Made by a program: the position numbers and the translations under genes. 64,000 nt of DNA from positions 914,001 to 978,000 of the forward strand of contig NZ_OY781884.1 in the NCBI RefSeq assembly GCF_963677155.1. The letters are read 5' to 3'. Below, piece by piece: positions 16,957 to 25,411 of the stretch. A model generated the notes under the pieces. That model ran no database searches, had not been told where the DNA came from, and saw only the letters and a list, made by a program, of their open reading frames with translations. The stretch is from an uncultured Draconibacterium sp. (lineage in GTDB: Bacteria > Bacteroidota > Bacteroidia > Bacteroidales > Prolixibacteraceae). Within the stretch, counting starts at the first letter, position 1. Every line of letters begins with the position of its first letter.

Positions 16957-18276
16957 TTATTTTATTGGAAAATAGACGTTTTCCAATTTCTGAACTTTCC
17001 CTTCTTCCAGTAAAGCCTTGGCAATAAATCCCAGTTTCATTCGGGTTTCGCCCAGAGGTTTTTCCATTTCCGAAATCTTTACGCCTTTCGGATGTTTGTT
17101 AATATAATCCAATACCTTTTCTTTCAATGTCATTGATACTTCAGGTTTGGATTTCTCTGTTGGTTTAACCTCTTCTTTGGGTTTAGCTTCCTTTTGAGGT
17201 TTAACTTCTTCTTTGGGCTTAACTTCCTTTTGGGGTTTAACCTCTTCTTTGGGCTTAGCTTCCTTTTGGAGTTTTACCTCTTCTTTAGGTTCGACTTCAA
17301 CCGGAGCTTCTACAACGGGTTCTTTTACGGTTTTTGCTTTTTCTTCTTTCTCTTCAACAACATCAGGCTGTTCTACCATCCCCGTTTTTCTGATTTCGGC
17401 CATAGTGGCTTGCATCTTATTCCACTCGTCAACTGCTTTTTTTCGCTCGTTTGCATAATTGCCGAGTGTGTCCGAGGTTGTTTTCCGTACTTCTTTAACT
17501 TCTTTTTGAATTCCTTTAATGTCAGAATGAATTTGTTTCATAATTCCATTATAATCGCGAAGTCTTTCTGTTTCTCCATTAGCCAGGTCTTTCTGCAGTT
17601 TTTCTGCTGTCTCCTGGTTTTCTTTGCTGATTTCAGCTAATTTGGCCTGAAACCCACTGAGCATTGTTTGGGTATATGCTACCCGTTCGGTTAAATTCCG
17701 ACCTAGTTCAGCTTTTAATTCATCCGACATTTCAAGATGCTCTTTATCGAATGTTGCCAGCATTTCGTTAGTATTTTCGAAAATTGAAGCAACCTCTTCG
17801 TTGATGTGTTTAATCTCTTCGTTGATGTGTTTAATATCACCGTTAATATCTTTCATCAGGGATTCAAATTCAGACATACGAGCTTTTTCTCCCTCTTTTC
17901 TTTCAGTTCTGTTTTGTGCAAAAATTTGATCCAACTCATTAGCCATTTGCACACGCCCTTCTGTAAAATCCTTGATCATATTGGCGGTAGAAGTCTGAAT
18001 ATCTGCCACTTCCTGCTGAAGACTTGAAATGGTGCCGTGAATACCATCCATTAAATTATTGTAGTTACTCAAACGTTCTTTTTCTCCCTGGCTAAGGCCT
18101 TCCCGAAGTGCTTTGGCGTTATTATTTAATGATGCAGCCATTTCCTGATGGTCTTTGTGAAAGCCATCAAGGGTTTTCTGTACATCTTTAACAAGCTCTT
18201 CATTTTCTTTGATCCGTTGCTTAAATGCAGCAAGTATTTCATCGCTGAGGTTTTTCATTTTTGATGATAGTGCCAT
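16957..18276 (-). CDS. GvpC-like repeat coiled-coil protein with C-terminal winged-helix-like domain
   Basis: 439 aa. Residues about 20-285 are near-continuous amphipathic helix with an internal repeat of roughly 65-72 residues. Alignable pieces are GEKERLSNYNNLMDGIH (64-80), GEKARMSEFESLMKDIN (129-145) and GETERLRDYNGIMKQIH (234-250), each followed by I..(L/I)(Q/N)(Q/E)EV and a T...(L/M)..(F/Y) end. A low-complexity KEEVKPQKEAKP tract (about 330-378) of 11-13 residue repeats separates a C-terminal 60-residue domain (TLKEKVLDYINKHPKGVKIS onward) with winged-helix appearance. Helical repeat proteins that strengthen the shell (GvpC) have this general design. GvpC function is proposed from design and position just after gvpA, not from direct homology. 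Confidence 0.7.
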   Translation of the reverse strand: MALSSKMKNLSDEILAAFKQRIKENEELVKDVQKTLDGFHKDHQEMAASLNNNAKALREGLSQGEKERLSNYNNLMDGIHGTISSLQQEVADIQTSTANMIKDFTEGRVQMANELDQIFAQNRTERKEGEKARMSEFESLMKDINGDIKHINEEIKHINEEVASIFENTNEMLATFDKEHLEMSDELKAELGRNLTERVAYTQTMLSGFQAKLAEISKENQETAEKLQKDLANGETERLRDYNGIMKQIHSDIKGIQKEVKEVRKTTSDTLGNYANERKKAVDEWNKMQATMAEIRKTGMVEQPDVVEEKEEKAKTVKEPVVEAPVEVEPKEEVKLQKEAKPKEEVKPQKEVKPKEEVKPQKEAKPKEEVKPTEKSKPEVSMTLKEKVLDYINKHPKGVKISEMEKPLGETRMKLGFIAKALLEEGKVQKLENVYFPIK

Positions 18277-18312
18277 TGTGGTTTCTCCTATTTTTTTGAA
18301 TAATTGATTTTT

Positions 18313-18927
18313 CTAATTGAGATATTTGGTGAGTTGTTCTTTGATTTTTTTTATATCGTTGACCTGAATCTGACTGCCCTTATTTAGTAGGTTGTTTAGG
18401 CTCTCGATCATGCGATTATGTAATATCTGGAAATCATGAAACGATTTCATGACCGTTTTTTTTCTTGTTTCCTGCAATTCAGAAATACGTGAAAGCTGAA
18501 TTTTTATCTGGTTAATTTTTTCCGCAACATCAGAGGCTGTAATATCATTAATGATCAACAGACTTGATTTTAGCGAATTGGCGGTTTCTTTCTGGGCCTC
18601 AATAAAATTTATAAATTGTGTCTCTGCTTCCTTCTCTTTTTCATCCAAAGCAGAAAGGATGCCGGACATCATGGTATTGTAATCTTTCTTGCGAAGTGAA
18701 CCATTTTTAGCAAGAGTCTCGCAAAGCCGGGAATTTAAAAGATCCCGTTCTTTTCTGAGGTTATTTAAGGAACTCTGAACGTTATCGAACAGGAAATGGC
18801 TTGATTCGGTAATACTTTCGGAAGATTGAAAAGCAGTCTGAATTTTTTGAATTCTGGATTCGTATGAACTGATGATGTTGTCGAAAAATCCCTCGATGTT
18901 CAATTCAGCCTGAGTATTCATTGTCAT
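18313..18927 (-). CDS. Coiled-coil protein (204 aa) directly after gvpA
   Basis: 204 aa, helical throughout and without a recognised domain. It contains LRKKDYNTMMSGILSALDEK (about 95-114), which resembles the ERLxxYNxLMxxIH repeat core of the 439 aa protein downstream, suggesting the two share a repeat ancestry. The start may be ATG 18927 or ATG 18921. It is the first gene after gvpA and its attenuator-like hairpin. Possible roles: a second GvpC-like shell protein or a spacer/regulator of vesicle shape. Function unknown. Confidence 0.6.
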   Translation of the reverse strand: MTMNTQAELNIEGFFDNIISSYESRIQKIQTAFQSSESITESSHFLFDNVQSSLNNLRKERDLLNSRLCETLAKNGSLRKKDYNTMMSGILSALDEKEKEAETQFINFIEAQKETANSLKSSLLIINDITASDVAEKINQIKIQLSRISELQETRKKTVMKSFHDFQILHNRMIESLNNLLNKGSQIQVNDIKKIKEQLTKYLN

Positions 18928-18960
18928 AGCTCTGAGTCAATTTTGTTTTCGTAGAAGATG

Positions 18961-19023
18961 AAAAATAATTCTTGGTAACTCATGCTTCCTTGAACTGAAT
19001 CCGGAAGGATGGTTAGCAAGAAT
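18961..19023 (-). terminator. Attenuator-like terminator between gvpA and the rest of the operon
   Basis: Read on the minus strand, ATTCTTGCTAAC (19023-19012) pairs with GTTACCAAGAAT (18979-18968) with one mismatch. An inner CTTCC/GGAAG stem forms, and the hairpin is followed at once by TATTTTT (18967-18961). A smaller exact dyad AACAGTT-T-AACTGTT (19038-19024) precedes it. Partial termination here would make gvpA mRNA much more abundant than the accessory-gene mRNA, as stoichiometry demands. Confidence 0.65.
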
Positions 19024-19042
19024 AACAGTTAAACTGTTTTGC

Positions 19043-19249
19043 TTATGCTGCTTTAGCTGTTAAGCCAATAGCTTCAGCATATTTCAGGTAAGTTTCAACT
19101 GAAGCAACTACTACTCTTGCTTCGATAGCAAGCAATTCGATACCTACTAATGATACTCTTACCCATGCGTCAACTACTACTCCTTTGTCAAGGATACGAT
19201 CAATTACTTCTACTAAACTTGAAGATCCAATGGTTTTTTCTACTGCCAT
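19043..19249 (-). CDS. gvpA: GvpA, major gas vesicle structural protein
   Basis: 68 aa, the usual GvpA length. Core: [20 protein letters not shown] (residues 9-28), then [20 protein letters not shown] and [15 protein letters not shown], matching the helix-strand-strand-helix GvpA fold almost residue for residue. GvpA polymerises into the ribbed gas-permeable shell that gives buoyancy. Only one gvpA copy is seen. It is the first gene of the operon, separated from the next by 115 bp containing a terminator-like hairpin, and preceded by 780 bp of regulatory DNA before the NtrC-type gene. Confidence 0.96.
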   Translation of the reverse strand: MAVEKTIGSSSLVEVIDRILDKGVVVDAWVRVSLVGIELLAIEARVVVASVETYLKYAEAIGLTAKAA

Positions 19250-19391
19250 GATTTTATTCTCCTATTATTTAATTAATAAATACCGTCTTGGTCAGAGGGA
19301 CGGCTTTGCCTCTTTTTTGCTGTGCCAAACAGTCGGTATCAGAGACCCGGGATTTGAGTACCTCTGTTTAGCATTTGCTGACTGTATTAAG

Positions 19392-19406
19392 CCAAAAGCT
19401 GTGCCG
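19392..19406 (-). promoter_or_regulatory. Candidate sigma-54 (-24/-12) promoter of gvpA
   Basis: On the minus strand CGGCAC-AGCTT-TTGG matches the TGGCAC-N5-TTGC consensus except for the first T and the last C, with exact spacing. No TAnnTTTG box is found between here and gvpA. It would give a 5' leader of roughly 130 nt. An NtrC-family activator gene lies directly upstream, which supports the reading. A second TGGCAC at about 19323-19328 lacks a -12 half. Confidence 0.4.
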
Positions 19407-19526
19407 AATAATGATTGATGAATTTGAAAAAGTTTTTAGTGTACATTAACTAATTGAAGGTTAACAATAAAAAAAAATAAAAAAAATAATTGTGTCTCTC
19501 CGCTGCATAATAAAAACCTAAAGCCA

Positions 19527-19573
19527 CATCGCATAAACGATGAAAAAATCGCGCAATCACGCGAAATCGCGTG
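19527..19573. promoter_or_regulatory. Palindrome cluster, candidate enhancer (UAS) for the NtrC-type activator
   Basis: Contains CATCG-N6-CGATG (19527-19542), TCGCG-N6-CGCGA (19549-19564) and the perfect 16-bp palindrome CACGCGA-AA-TCGCGTG (19558-19573); the last two share a half-site. They stand out as G+C-rich symmetric sites in A+T-rich DNA, 120-180 bp upstream of the candidate sigma-54 promoter, the normal distance for bacterial enhancer-binding protein sites. Confidence 0.5.
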
Positions 19574-19740
19574 CACTTAAATCATCGAAAAAGAGTGTCT
19601 GAATTGAGGGAATAAGGCATTTTCCAGATTGAGAATATCGACCATATTCATGTAAAAAGAATCTACTTTGTAAATGAATTTCTGTGTATATTTTTTATAG
19701 AAAAATGTGGGCAGGAAATAAAGAAAATTCTTATAGTTGA

Positions 19741-19897
19741 CTAGCCTCGTGGCTAGCCGAGGGAGCTTTCGCCAACTTTTTTTCAGCGAAAAGCTGAAAA
19801 AACGAATTTTCATTATTTCGCCCCTCTATAAGTCATTCGACTGGCATCTCCCCTGATATTTAGGGGAGAGTACGAGGAAACCTAGTGGCAAGCCACA
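19741..19897. repeat. Cluster of intergenic hairpins between the ntrC-type gene and gvpA
   Basis: Four inverted repeats: CTAGCC-tcgt-GGCTAG (19741-19756); TTTTTTCAGC-gaaaa-GCTGAAAAAA (19778-19802), flanked by T-runs on both strands and so a likely bidirectional terminator for the NtrC-type gene; TCTCCCCT-N7-AGGGGAGA (19847-19869); GTGGC-aa-GCCAC (19886-19897). This resembles the short palindromic intergenic repeats common in this phylum. The rest of 19574-20030 holds no supportable gene. Confidence 0.55.
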
Positions 19898-20030
19898 AGG
19901 AATTATTTGATAAAATCGTAAATGACAATACATCCTTTTTTAAGAATAGAATTGTAAATGCGATATCGTTTCTACCCACATAAATCATTATGGTAAAGTT
20001 AGTTGATTGCTAATATAACCCGAGTAAATA

Positions 20031-21425
20031 TTAGTTTTGTCTGTCTTCCGATTTATTAATACTGATGCCGTATTTTTTCATCTTACGACTAAGTGAATCA
20101 CGGTGAATTCCAAGTAAATCTGCCGCAGCTCGTTGATTGTAATTGCAACGCTGAAGCGCTTTTCGGATATTTTTTATTTCATTTGTTCTTAAATCAAGAA
20201 CCTCATCTTTAGGCATATTTATGTTTTTTTTTCTTGAGTTTATACGAAAATCGGCAATACCTAGCGTATCTCCTTTACAAAGCATAATCGCACGTTCAGT
20301 CATATTTTTTAACTCCCTTACATTTCCCGGAAAATTATACTTCTTAAGTACATCAAAAACAGCTTTATCAATGTGTATATTCGGCTTGTTCAATTTAGCT
20401 GAAAAGATTTCAATGTAATGCTCAACAAGAGGCTTAATATCTTCAGGCCTTTCGCGTAATGCAGGAATATGAATATGTAATATATTCAAGCGATGAAGTA
20501 AATCGAGCCTGAATTTATTCTCCTCTACACGCTCTTCAATGTCATGATTCGTAGCGGAAATAATGCGGAAATCCGTGTAAATCAAACTTGTATCTCCAAC
20601 ACGGGTAACTACTTTTTCTTCAGTGGCTCGCAATATTTTTGCCTGCAAGTTGAAAGGCATATCGGCAATCTCGTCCAGAAATAAGGTTCCTTGATTACAC
20701 AATTCAAAGTATCCCATTTTATCAGTGACAGCACCGGTAAACGAGCCTTTTTTATGTCCAAAGAATTCGCTTTCCAAAAGAGTATCAGTTATAGCACTAC
20801 TGTTCACTGCAGCAAAAAGATGGTCTTTCCGTGAGCTTGCATAGTGAATAATTCGAGCAATGTTCTCTTTTCCGGTTCCACTTTCTCCAGTAATCAACAC
20901 ATTGGCATCCGGATAGCTTGCAGCCATCATGGCTTCATCAAAAACGGCCAAAATCTGAGGGCTTACCCCAATGAACTGCCGAGCAATTTTCTTTTCAAGG
21001 GTTCTGGATATCAGCGAATTCTTTTCTTCTAAATGTTTCAACTTTCGCTGCATCTGGAGATATTTCTGGGTCCGTTCAAGAGCAATTTGAATATCGATAA
21101 ACCGGAATGGTTTACGCAAATAATCAAAAGCTCCGAGTCGCATTGCTTTAATTACAGTATCCATATCGCCATGCGCAGAGATAACGATTACTTCCAGATA
21201 GGGATACTGAATTTTTACTTCTTTCAGAACATCGAGTCCATTTGCTCCTGGTAACCGAATATCAAGTATCAGCAGATCAATCATTTGATCCCTCAATATT
21301 CTTTTACCTTCGGAAACAGTATTTGCCTCGAAAGGCTCGAAATCTGAATCCAGAAAAAATCCACTCAGTTCTTCTGTGAAATGCTTTTCATCATCAAGTA
21401 CTAAAATTTTGATTTTGTTTGTCAT
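20031..21425 (-). CDS. NtrC-family sigma-54-dependent response regulator
   Basis: 464 aa: receiver domain (1-120; acidic DDE and phospho-acceptor Asp55 in LLILDIRLPG), central AAA+ domain (about 150-385; Walker A GESGTGKE, Walker B GTLFLDEIAD, sigma-54-contact loop GSFTGA in place of the common GAFTGA, and the FPGNVREL signature) and a Fis-type HTH at the C-terminus (NYNQRAAADLLGIHRDSLSRKMKKYGI). It activates sigma-54 promoters after phosphorylation. The gene lies directly upstream of gvpA on the same strand, and downstream of the hybrid kinase at 22349. It is very likely the activator of the gas-vesicle operon, though this rests on position and on the promoter features described. Confidence 0.93.
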   Translation of the reverse strand: MTNKIKILVLDDEKHFTEELSGFFLDSDFEPFEANTVSEGKRILRDQMIDLLILDIRLPGANGLDVLKEVKIQYPYLEVIVISAHGDMDTVIKAMRLGAFDYLRKPFRFIDIQIALERTQKYLQMQRKLKHLEEKNSLISRTLEKKIARQFIGVSPQILAVFDEAMMAASYPDANVLITGESGTGKENIARIIHYASSRKDHLFAAVNSSAITDTLLESEFFGHKKGSFTGAVTDKMGYFELCNQGTLFLDEIADMPFNLQAKILRATEEKVVTRVGDTSLIYTDFRIISATNHDIEERVEENKFRLDLLHRLNILHIHIPALRERPEDIKPLVEHYIEIFSAKLNKPNIHIDKAVFDVLKKYNFPGNVRELKNMTERAIMLCKGDTLGIADFRINSRKKNINMPKDEVLDLRTNEIKNIRKALQRCNYNQRAAADLLGIHRDSLSRKMKKYGISINKSEDRQN

Positions 21426-22348
21426 CTTTTCAAATTAAAATGATTTAAACTTTAATAAAGAACATAGGTAATAGGTATGATTTTCAATGTTATGCAAATA
21501 TTATATGGAATGCAGGAGAAACATGGCAATGACTTTCTTCATTGAAGGGAGTATTTCTGAACTATGAATTTTTATTATTGATATTAAGAGAGTCATTTTT
21601 ACACAGAAGAATATGAAGAATTGGAACTCTGCCCAAGCTTGTTTAAACACTTTTATCACTAACAGACGCCGAGTTTAACAATATTTGTTCCATATGAGTA
21701 AATTACTCCATATGACAAAAGCCATACGAGTATATATAAAGTCTATAATTAATACATTCTGTACAGTAACTTTTGTTCATATTTTAAGAACCTCTTTTCC
21801 TAGCTTTGATTCGCAGTAGTCTTTTAGAGGAAAATCAGTCAATGCTACTTTTGTAATTTTTCCGATCCGGTAAAACTTAAGCCTGTTGTGTTATACCGCC
21901 TGCAGCGAAACGTTGTACACCAAAACATAAATAATTGGAAGTCAGCACTTGTAGTACCGCATTTTTGAGAAAATTGTGTAGAAAAGCCGAAACAGCCTTT
22001 TATTGTATCAAGTTATTGATATTAACCATAGAACAAAAAAAATTCCGATCCTCCTCGAAAATAGAAAATAAGAAGAGACTCGTAAGTGGAATAACATGAT
22101 TCTGTAAACAAAAACCTAACGGCAACGATTTTTGAACACTCCTTGTTTTTAACAAGATTAGTAGCTTGTAAGGCAATAGTCGGTTTTAACACTTTTTCTA
22201 ATTACCTGAGTTCGATTTTAAAATAACTCACAGCTTTAGCTATTTTGGGGTCGAACTCAGGTAAATAATCATTGGGTTTTAAGTACCCCTAATGTAATTG
22301 ATAGTAGAATTGGAACTTCATTTGATTCACTCTGATCTTATTCAATGT
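21426..22348. other. 923 bp without a protein gene; one strong inverted repeat
   Basis: A+T-rich DNA between the two regulatory genes. No open frame with coding character was found on either strand. The only clear structure is the 63-bp inverted-repeat element at 22202-22264, listed separately. The remainder probably holds the promoter of the NtrC-type gene, but no confident TAnnTTTG box was assigned. Confidence 0.5.
22202..22264. repeat. 63-bp element with perfect 14-bp terminal inverted repeats
   Basis: TTACCTGAGTTCGA (22202-22215) and TCGAACTCAGGTAA (22251-22264) are exact inverted copies. Inside, TTTT faces GGGG (wobble pairs as RNA) and AAAATA faces TATTTT, so the whole element can fold into one long stem with a 15-nt loop. 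It looks like a REP/MITE-type or IS-end element rather than a terminator, since no T-run follows. No transposase is nearby. Confidence 0.6.
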
Positions 22349-24667
22349 TTAACCACGTTCATTCTCTTGAATATCTATACTCAGTTTAATTTTTGTTCCG
22401 ATATTTTTATTACTCGTAATATCAATGGTTCCACCCATTTCAGTAACTATCTGATAACAAATAGACAACCCAAGCCCAGTGCCTTTCCCAACATCTTTTG
22501 AGGTATAAAAAGGGAGCATAACATTAGACAAATCATCTTTATCTATTCCTATTCCATTATCGGTAAGTTCAACTACTAAGAATTCATTTTCAGAATAGGT
22601 CTCAATTTCTACGATCATTTCTTCGCAGTCGGGCTGTATTTTTTTCTTTTCCATCAATGCATCCTTCGCATTGGTAAGTAAGTTTACAATAACCTGTTCT
22701 AGCTTATAGGTGCTGCCAACTATTCCCGGGATACTTTTATCAAGGTTAAGACTTAGTTTAATTCCAAGGTGCTTGAACTGTTCCTGGATCATTGAAATCG
22801 CATTTTCGATACTTGAATTAATATCAAAAGCTGTGGCAACATACTTATTGTCGTTTCGCGAGAATGCCCTTATATGATCAATGATGTTCTTAATTCGGGT
22901 AATATTATCAAATATTTTATCTGATTTGTTTTTAAGAAATTCGAAACTAATTGTTTCATTTTTTGCTCCATCAAACAAAATTCTATCCATCACCATAGAA
23001 ATGATATTCAAGGGCTGGTTAATTTCATGGGCAATACCCGAAGCCATCTCTCCAATGTTTGCCATCCGATCAGCATGCAGCTGTTTGGCTTCTATTTTTT
23101 TACGTTGCGAAATATCGCGGATAATAACCATAAATGACAAAGGTGTACCATCGGGCTCTTGTATTAAGGTGGAACTCGTTTCAGCATTGAAAATTGATTG
23201 GTTTTTCTTTCGCAGTTTTATTCCAATATTTTGTGCAAGTCCCTCATTCATTGCCTTCTCATATATATCTTTTATGATATTTCTTTCTTCGGAAGGAACA
23301 AACTGGTGAAAGCATTTGCCAACAATATCACTTCTTTTACGGATTCCAAATATTTCGAGACCAATTTCAGAAACCTCTGTTATAATACCTTTCAAGTCAA
23401 TTAACAATATCCCATCAGGAGATGCATTTATAATGGTGCGATATTTCTCTTCGCTAATCTTAAGAGCCTGCTCTGCCAACTTACGTTCACTAATATCCTG
23501 AATAATACCAAAAATATTTTCCAAATTACCAAACTCATCGAATTCGCTTTTTACTTCGCCAAATAGATAGCGAATTGAATTATCCTTTCGGATGATGCGA
23601 TATTCAAAAGCGAGAGATTCATCATTATTTGTAATGCTAGCATTTATGCGATTGAGCGTAGGGTCTAAATCTTCAGGATGAAGTACCTTGAGTATAGATT
23701 CAGCTTTTCCATCAAAAAACTCTTCGCTTATGTCGAAAATTGAGAACAGCTCTTTTGATAGTTTTATCTTGTTTGTTTTGCTTTCCCAATGCCAACTTCC
23801 AAGATGCGCTATTCGTTGCGCTGTTGCAAGATTTGTCTCACTCTCTTTTAGCAGGTCTTCTGATAACTTTCGCAGCGTAATATCTTTTACAAAACCGAGG
23901 TACCGGATTTCAGATAACTTGACTGTTTCGATAGAGCACCATCGCTCTTCTCCACTTTTATGGCATAACAATACCTCAACAGTGTCACAATGTGTAATAA
24001 CTACATTCTGAAGATGAACAGTCCACTTATTGTGTGACTCTTCAGGAAGCAAATCGAGGAAGGACTTGGTTAATAGTTCATTATTTGAATACCCGGATAT
24101 AAGGCATGCTGCTTTATTCACCTCAAGAAATCGTCCAGTTTCGTCTGTAACAAATACTCCATCGGGAGCATTGTCGATGTAGCTTCGATACTTCTCCTCA
24201 TTTTTCTTTAAAGCAACATTAACCCTGTTTAGTTCCTCTGTTTTTTTTTCTAGTTGTTCTGATTTATCAATAATTATCTGTTTTGAAATGAAAAGATCAA
24301 GAAATACCTTGACCTTACTAATAATGAAGTTTCTATTAACTGGTTTGAAAATATAATCTACCGCTCCGCAGTTATACCCTTGTGATACGTCAATTTCATT
24401 AATATGATTGGCTGTAATAAAAATAATAGGCACACGATCAGTCTTTCTTTCTTCATTAAGTTTAACTGCCAGTTCAAAACCATTCATTTCCGGCATCTGT
24501 ACATCTAAAATGGCCAATGCTAATTCTAGTCCTTTAATTTTCTCTAATGCCTCGAATCCCGAAGTCGCAGCGATAAGGTTAATGTCTAATTTTTTTAGTA
24601 CAATTTCTAAAAATGACAGGCTGATAGGATTATCGTCTACAACAAGCAAATTTGGGAAAGACTTCAT
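22349..24667 (-). CDS. Receiver-PAS-PAS-PAS hybrid histidine kinase, probable partner of the NtrC-type regulator
   Basis: 772 aa: N-terminal receiver (about 5-120, phospho-acceptor Asp55 in LAILDVQMPE), a coiled coil, three PAS/PAC modules (about 155-275, 285-405 and 410-530, each ending in a D-I-(S/T)-x-R-K type motif), then an NtrB/ZraS-type phosphoacceptor domain with GEMASGIAHEINQPLNIISM and an ATPase domain (N-box NLLTNAKDALME, G1 LTDNGIGI, G2 GKGTGLGLSICYQIV). There are no transmembrane segments, so it senses a cytoplasmic signal, possibly redox, light or oxygen through PAS. It is upstream of the sigma-54 activator on the same strand and most likely phosphorylates it. Confidence 0.9.
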   Translation of the reverse strand: MKSFPNLLVVDDNPISLSFLEIVLKKLDINLIAATSGFEALEKIKGLELALAILDVQMPEMNGFELAVKLNEERKTDRVPIIFITANHINEIDVSQGYNCGAVDYIFKPVNRNFIISKVKVFLDLFISKQIIIDKSEQLEKKTEELNRVNVALKKNEEKYRSYIDNAPDGVFVTDETGRFLEVNKAACLISGYSNNELLTKSFLDLLPEESHNKWTVHLQNVVITHCDTVEVLLCHKSGEERWCSIETVKLSEIRYLGFVKDITLRKLSEDLLKESETNLATAQRIAHLGSWHWESKTNKIKLSKELFSIFDISEEFFDGKAESILKVLHPEDLDPTLNRINASITNNDESLAFEYRIIRKDNSIRYLFGEVKSEFDEFGNLENIFGIIQDISERKLAEQALKISEEKYRTIINASPDGILLIDLKGIITEVSEIGLEIFGIRKRSDIVGKCFHQFVPSEERNIIKDIYEKAMNEGLAQNIGIKLRKKNQSIFNAETSSTLIQEPDGTPLSFMVIIRDISQRKKIEAKQLHADRMANIGEMASGIAHEINQPLNIISMVMDRILFDGAKNETISFEFLKNKSDKIFDNITRIKNIIDHIRAFSRNDNKYVATAFDINSSIENAISMIQEQFKHLGIKLSLNLDKSIPGIVGSTYKLEQVIVNLLTNAKDALMEKKKIQPDCEEMIVEIETYSENEFLVVELTDNGIGIDKDDLSNVMLPFYTSKDVGKGTGLGLSICYQIVTEMGGTIDITSNKNIGTKIKLSIDIQENERG

Positions 24668-25411
24668 AATATAACTCTTTTTAGTTTAACTTAATCTAAT
24701 GGAATTGCATGAAAAATCTCATTATCGGATTATTAAGGTCTAATTTGTAAACTTATAATTCATTTAGCACTGATTAGATTTACCCCAGAACTAAATAACC
24801 AGTTTAAAAATTAGTTATAGTTGCCCTTTGTTCATTAAGTTTGAACAAAATGGGGCGATAAAGGTATTTCTTCTTGTCAAATTAACTATATGAAGCAAGA
24901 AAAAAAGAATAAGATTATAAGTAAACTATTTGTAGATTGTAGCAACACTGAGGTTTCTTCAATGTTTATTGATTCTCGTGAATCTCTATAAACTGGTTAG
25001 CTAGATTGTTTCCCTGGAATTCTTTTGTTGTGATAGATCCACTAAATACAACACTACCTTCTTCTCTAAAACCACTGATAATTAACAAAATAAAAGCAAA
25101 CAATAAGAACACAATCAAATAAAAATCAGTGTTGGCTTCCTAAATATTGTGGAATACAAAATGTTTCTATGTATTTGGTAGCTTTTAGCAGTTTTTTATT
25201 GGGTGGTTTTGCTTATCTACATTTCTATTTCAATTGTTATCAGAATTCTCTGGTAAAAGAAAATTTCTCGTTTCTTTCGCCAGAAACCGAAAACAGGAGT
25301 TAATGCTCTATCCAAAATTTAAAAGATTATTTACTTAACTTTGGCATGTTTGAGATTTGCGCCAGTGGCAAAATTTCTTTTTCATAAAGAACGAGGAATA
25401 AAAAAGAAAAC
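24668..25411. other. 744 bp without a confident gene
   Basis: A stop-bounded frame on the minus strand at 24966-25139 reads as a short hydrophobic segment (LIVFLLFAFILLIISGF) followed by a polar tail ending IEIHENQ, about 45-57 codons with no ATG. It could be a small membrane protein with a TTG or GTG start, or a gene remnant. A dyad GTTTCT-N6-AGAAAC lies at about 25271-25288. Nothing else stands out. Confidence 0.3.

Noticed and set aside
19323-19328. Second TGGCAC as the -24 half of a sigma-54 promoter for gvpA
   Set aside because: The -12 position reads AAAA, with no GC at the required spacing.
19577-19813. 78-residue minus-strand frame upstream of gvpA
   Set aside because: It crosses several hairpins and a likely terminator, has a biased aromatic/basic composition and no family match.
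24966-25139. Short hydrophobic minus-strand frame as a membrane peptide gene
   Set aside because: No ATG and no clear start or promoter; kept only as a possibility in the gap entry.
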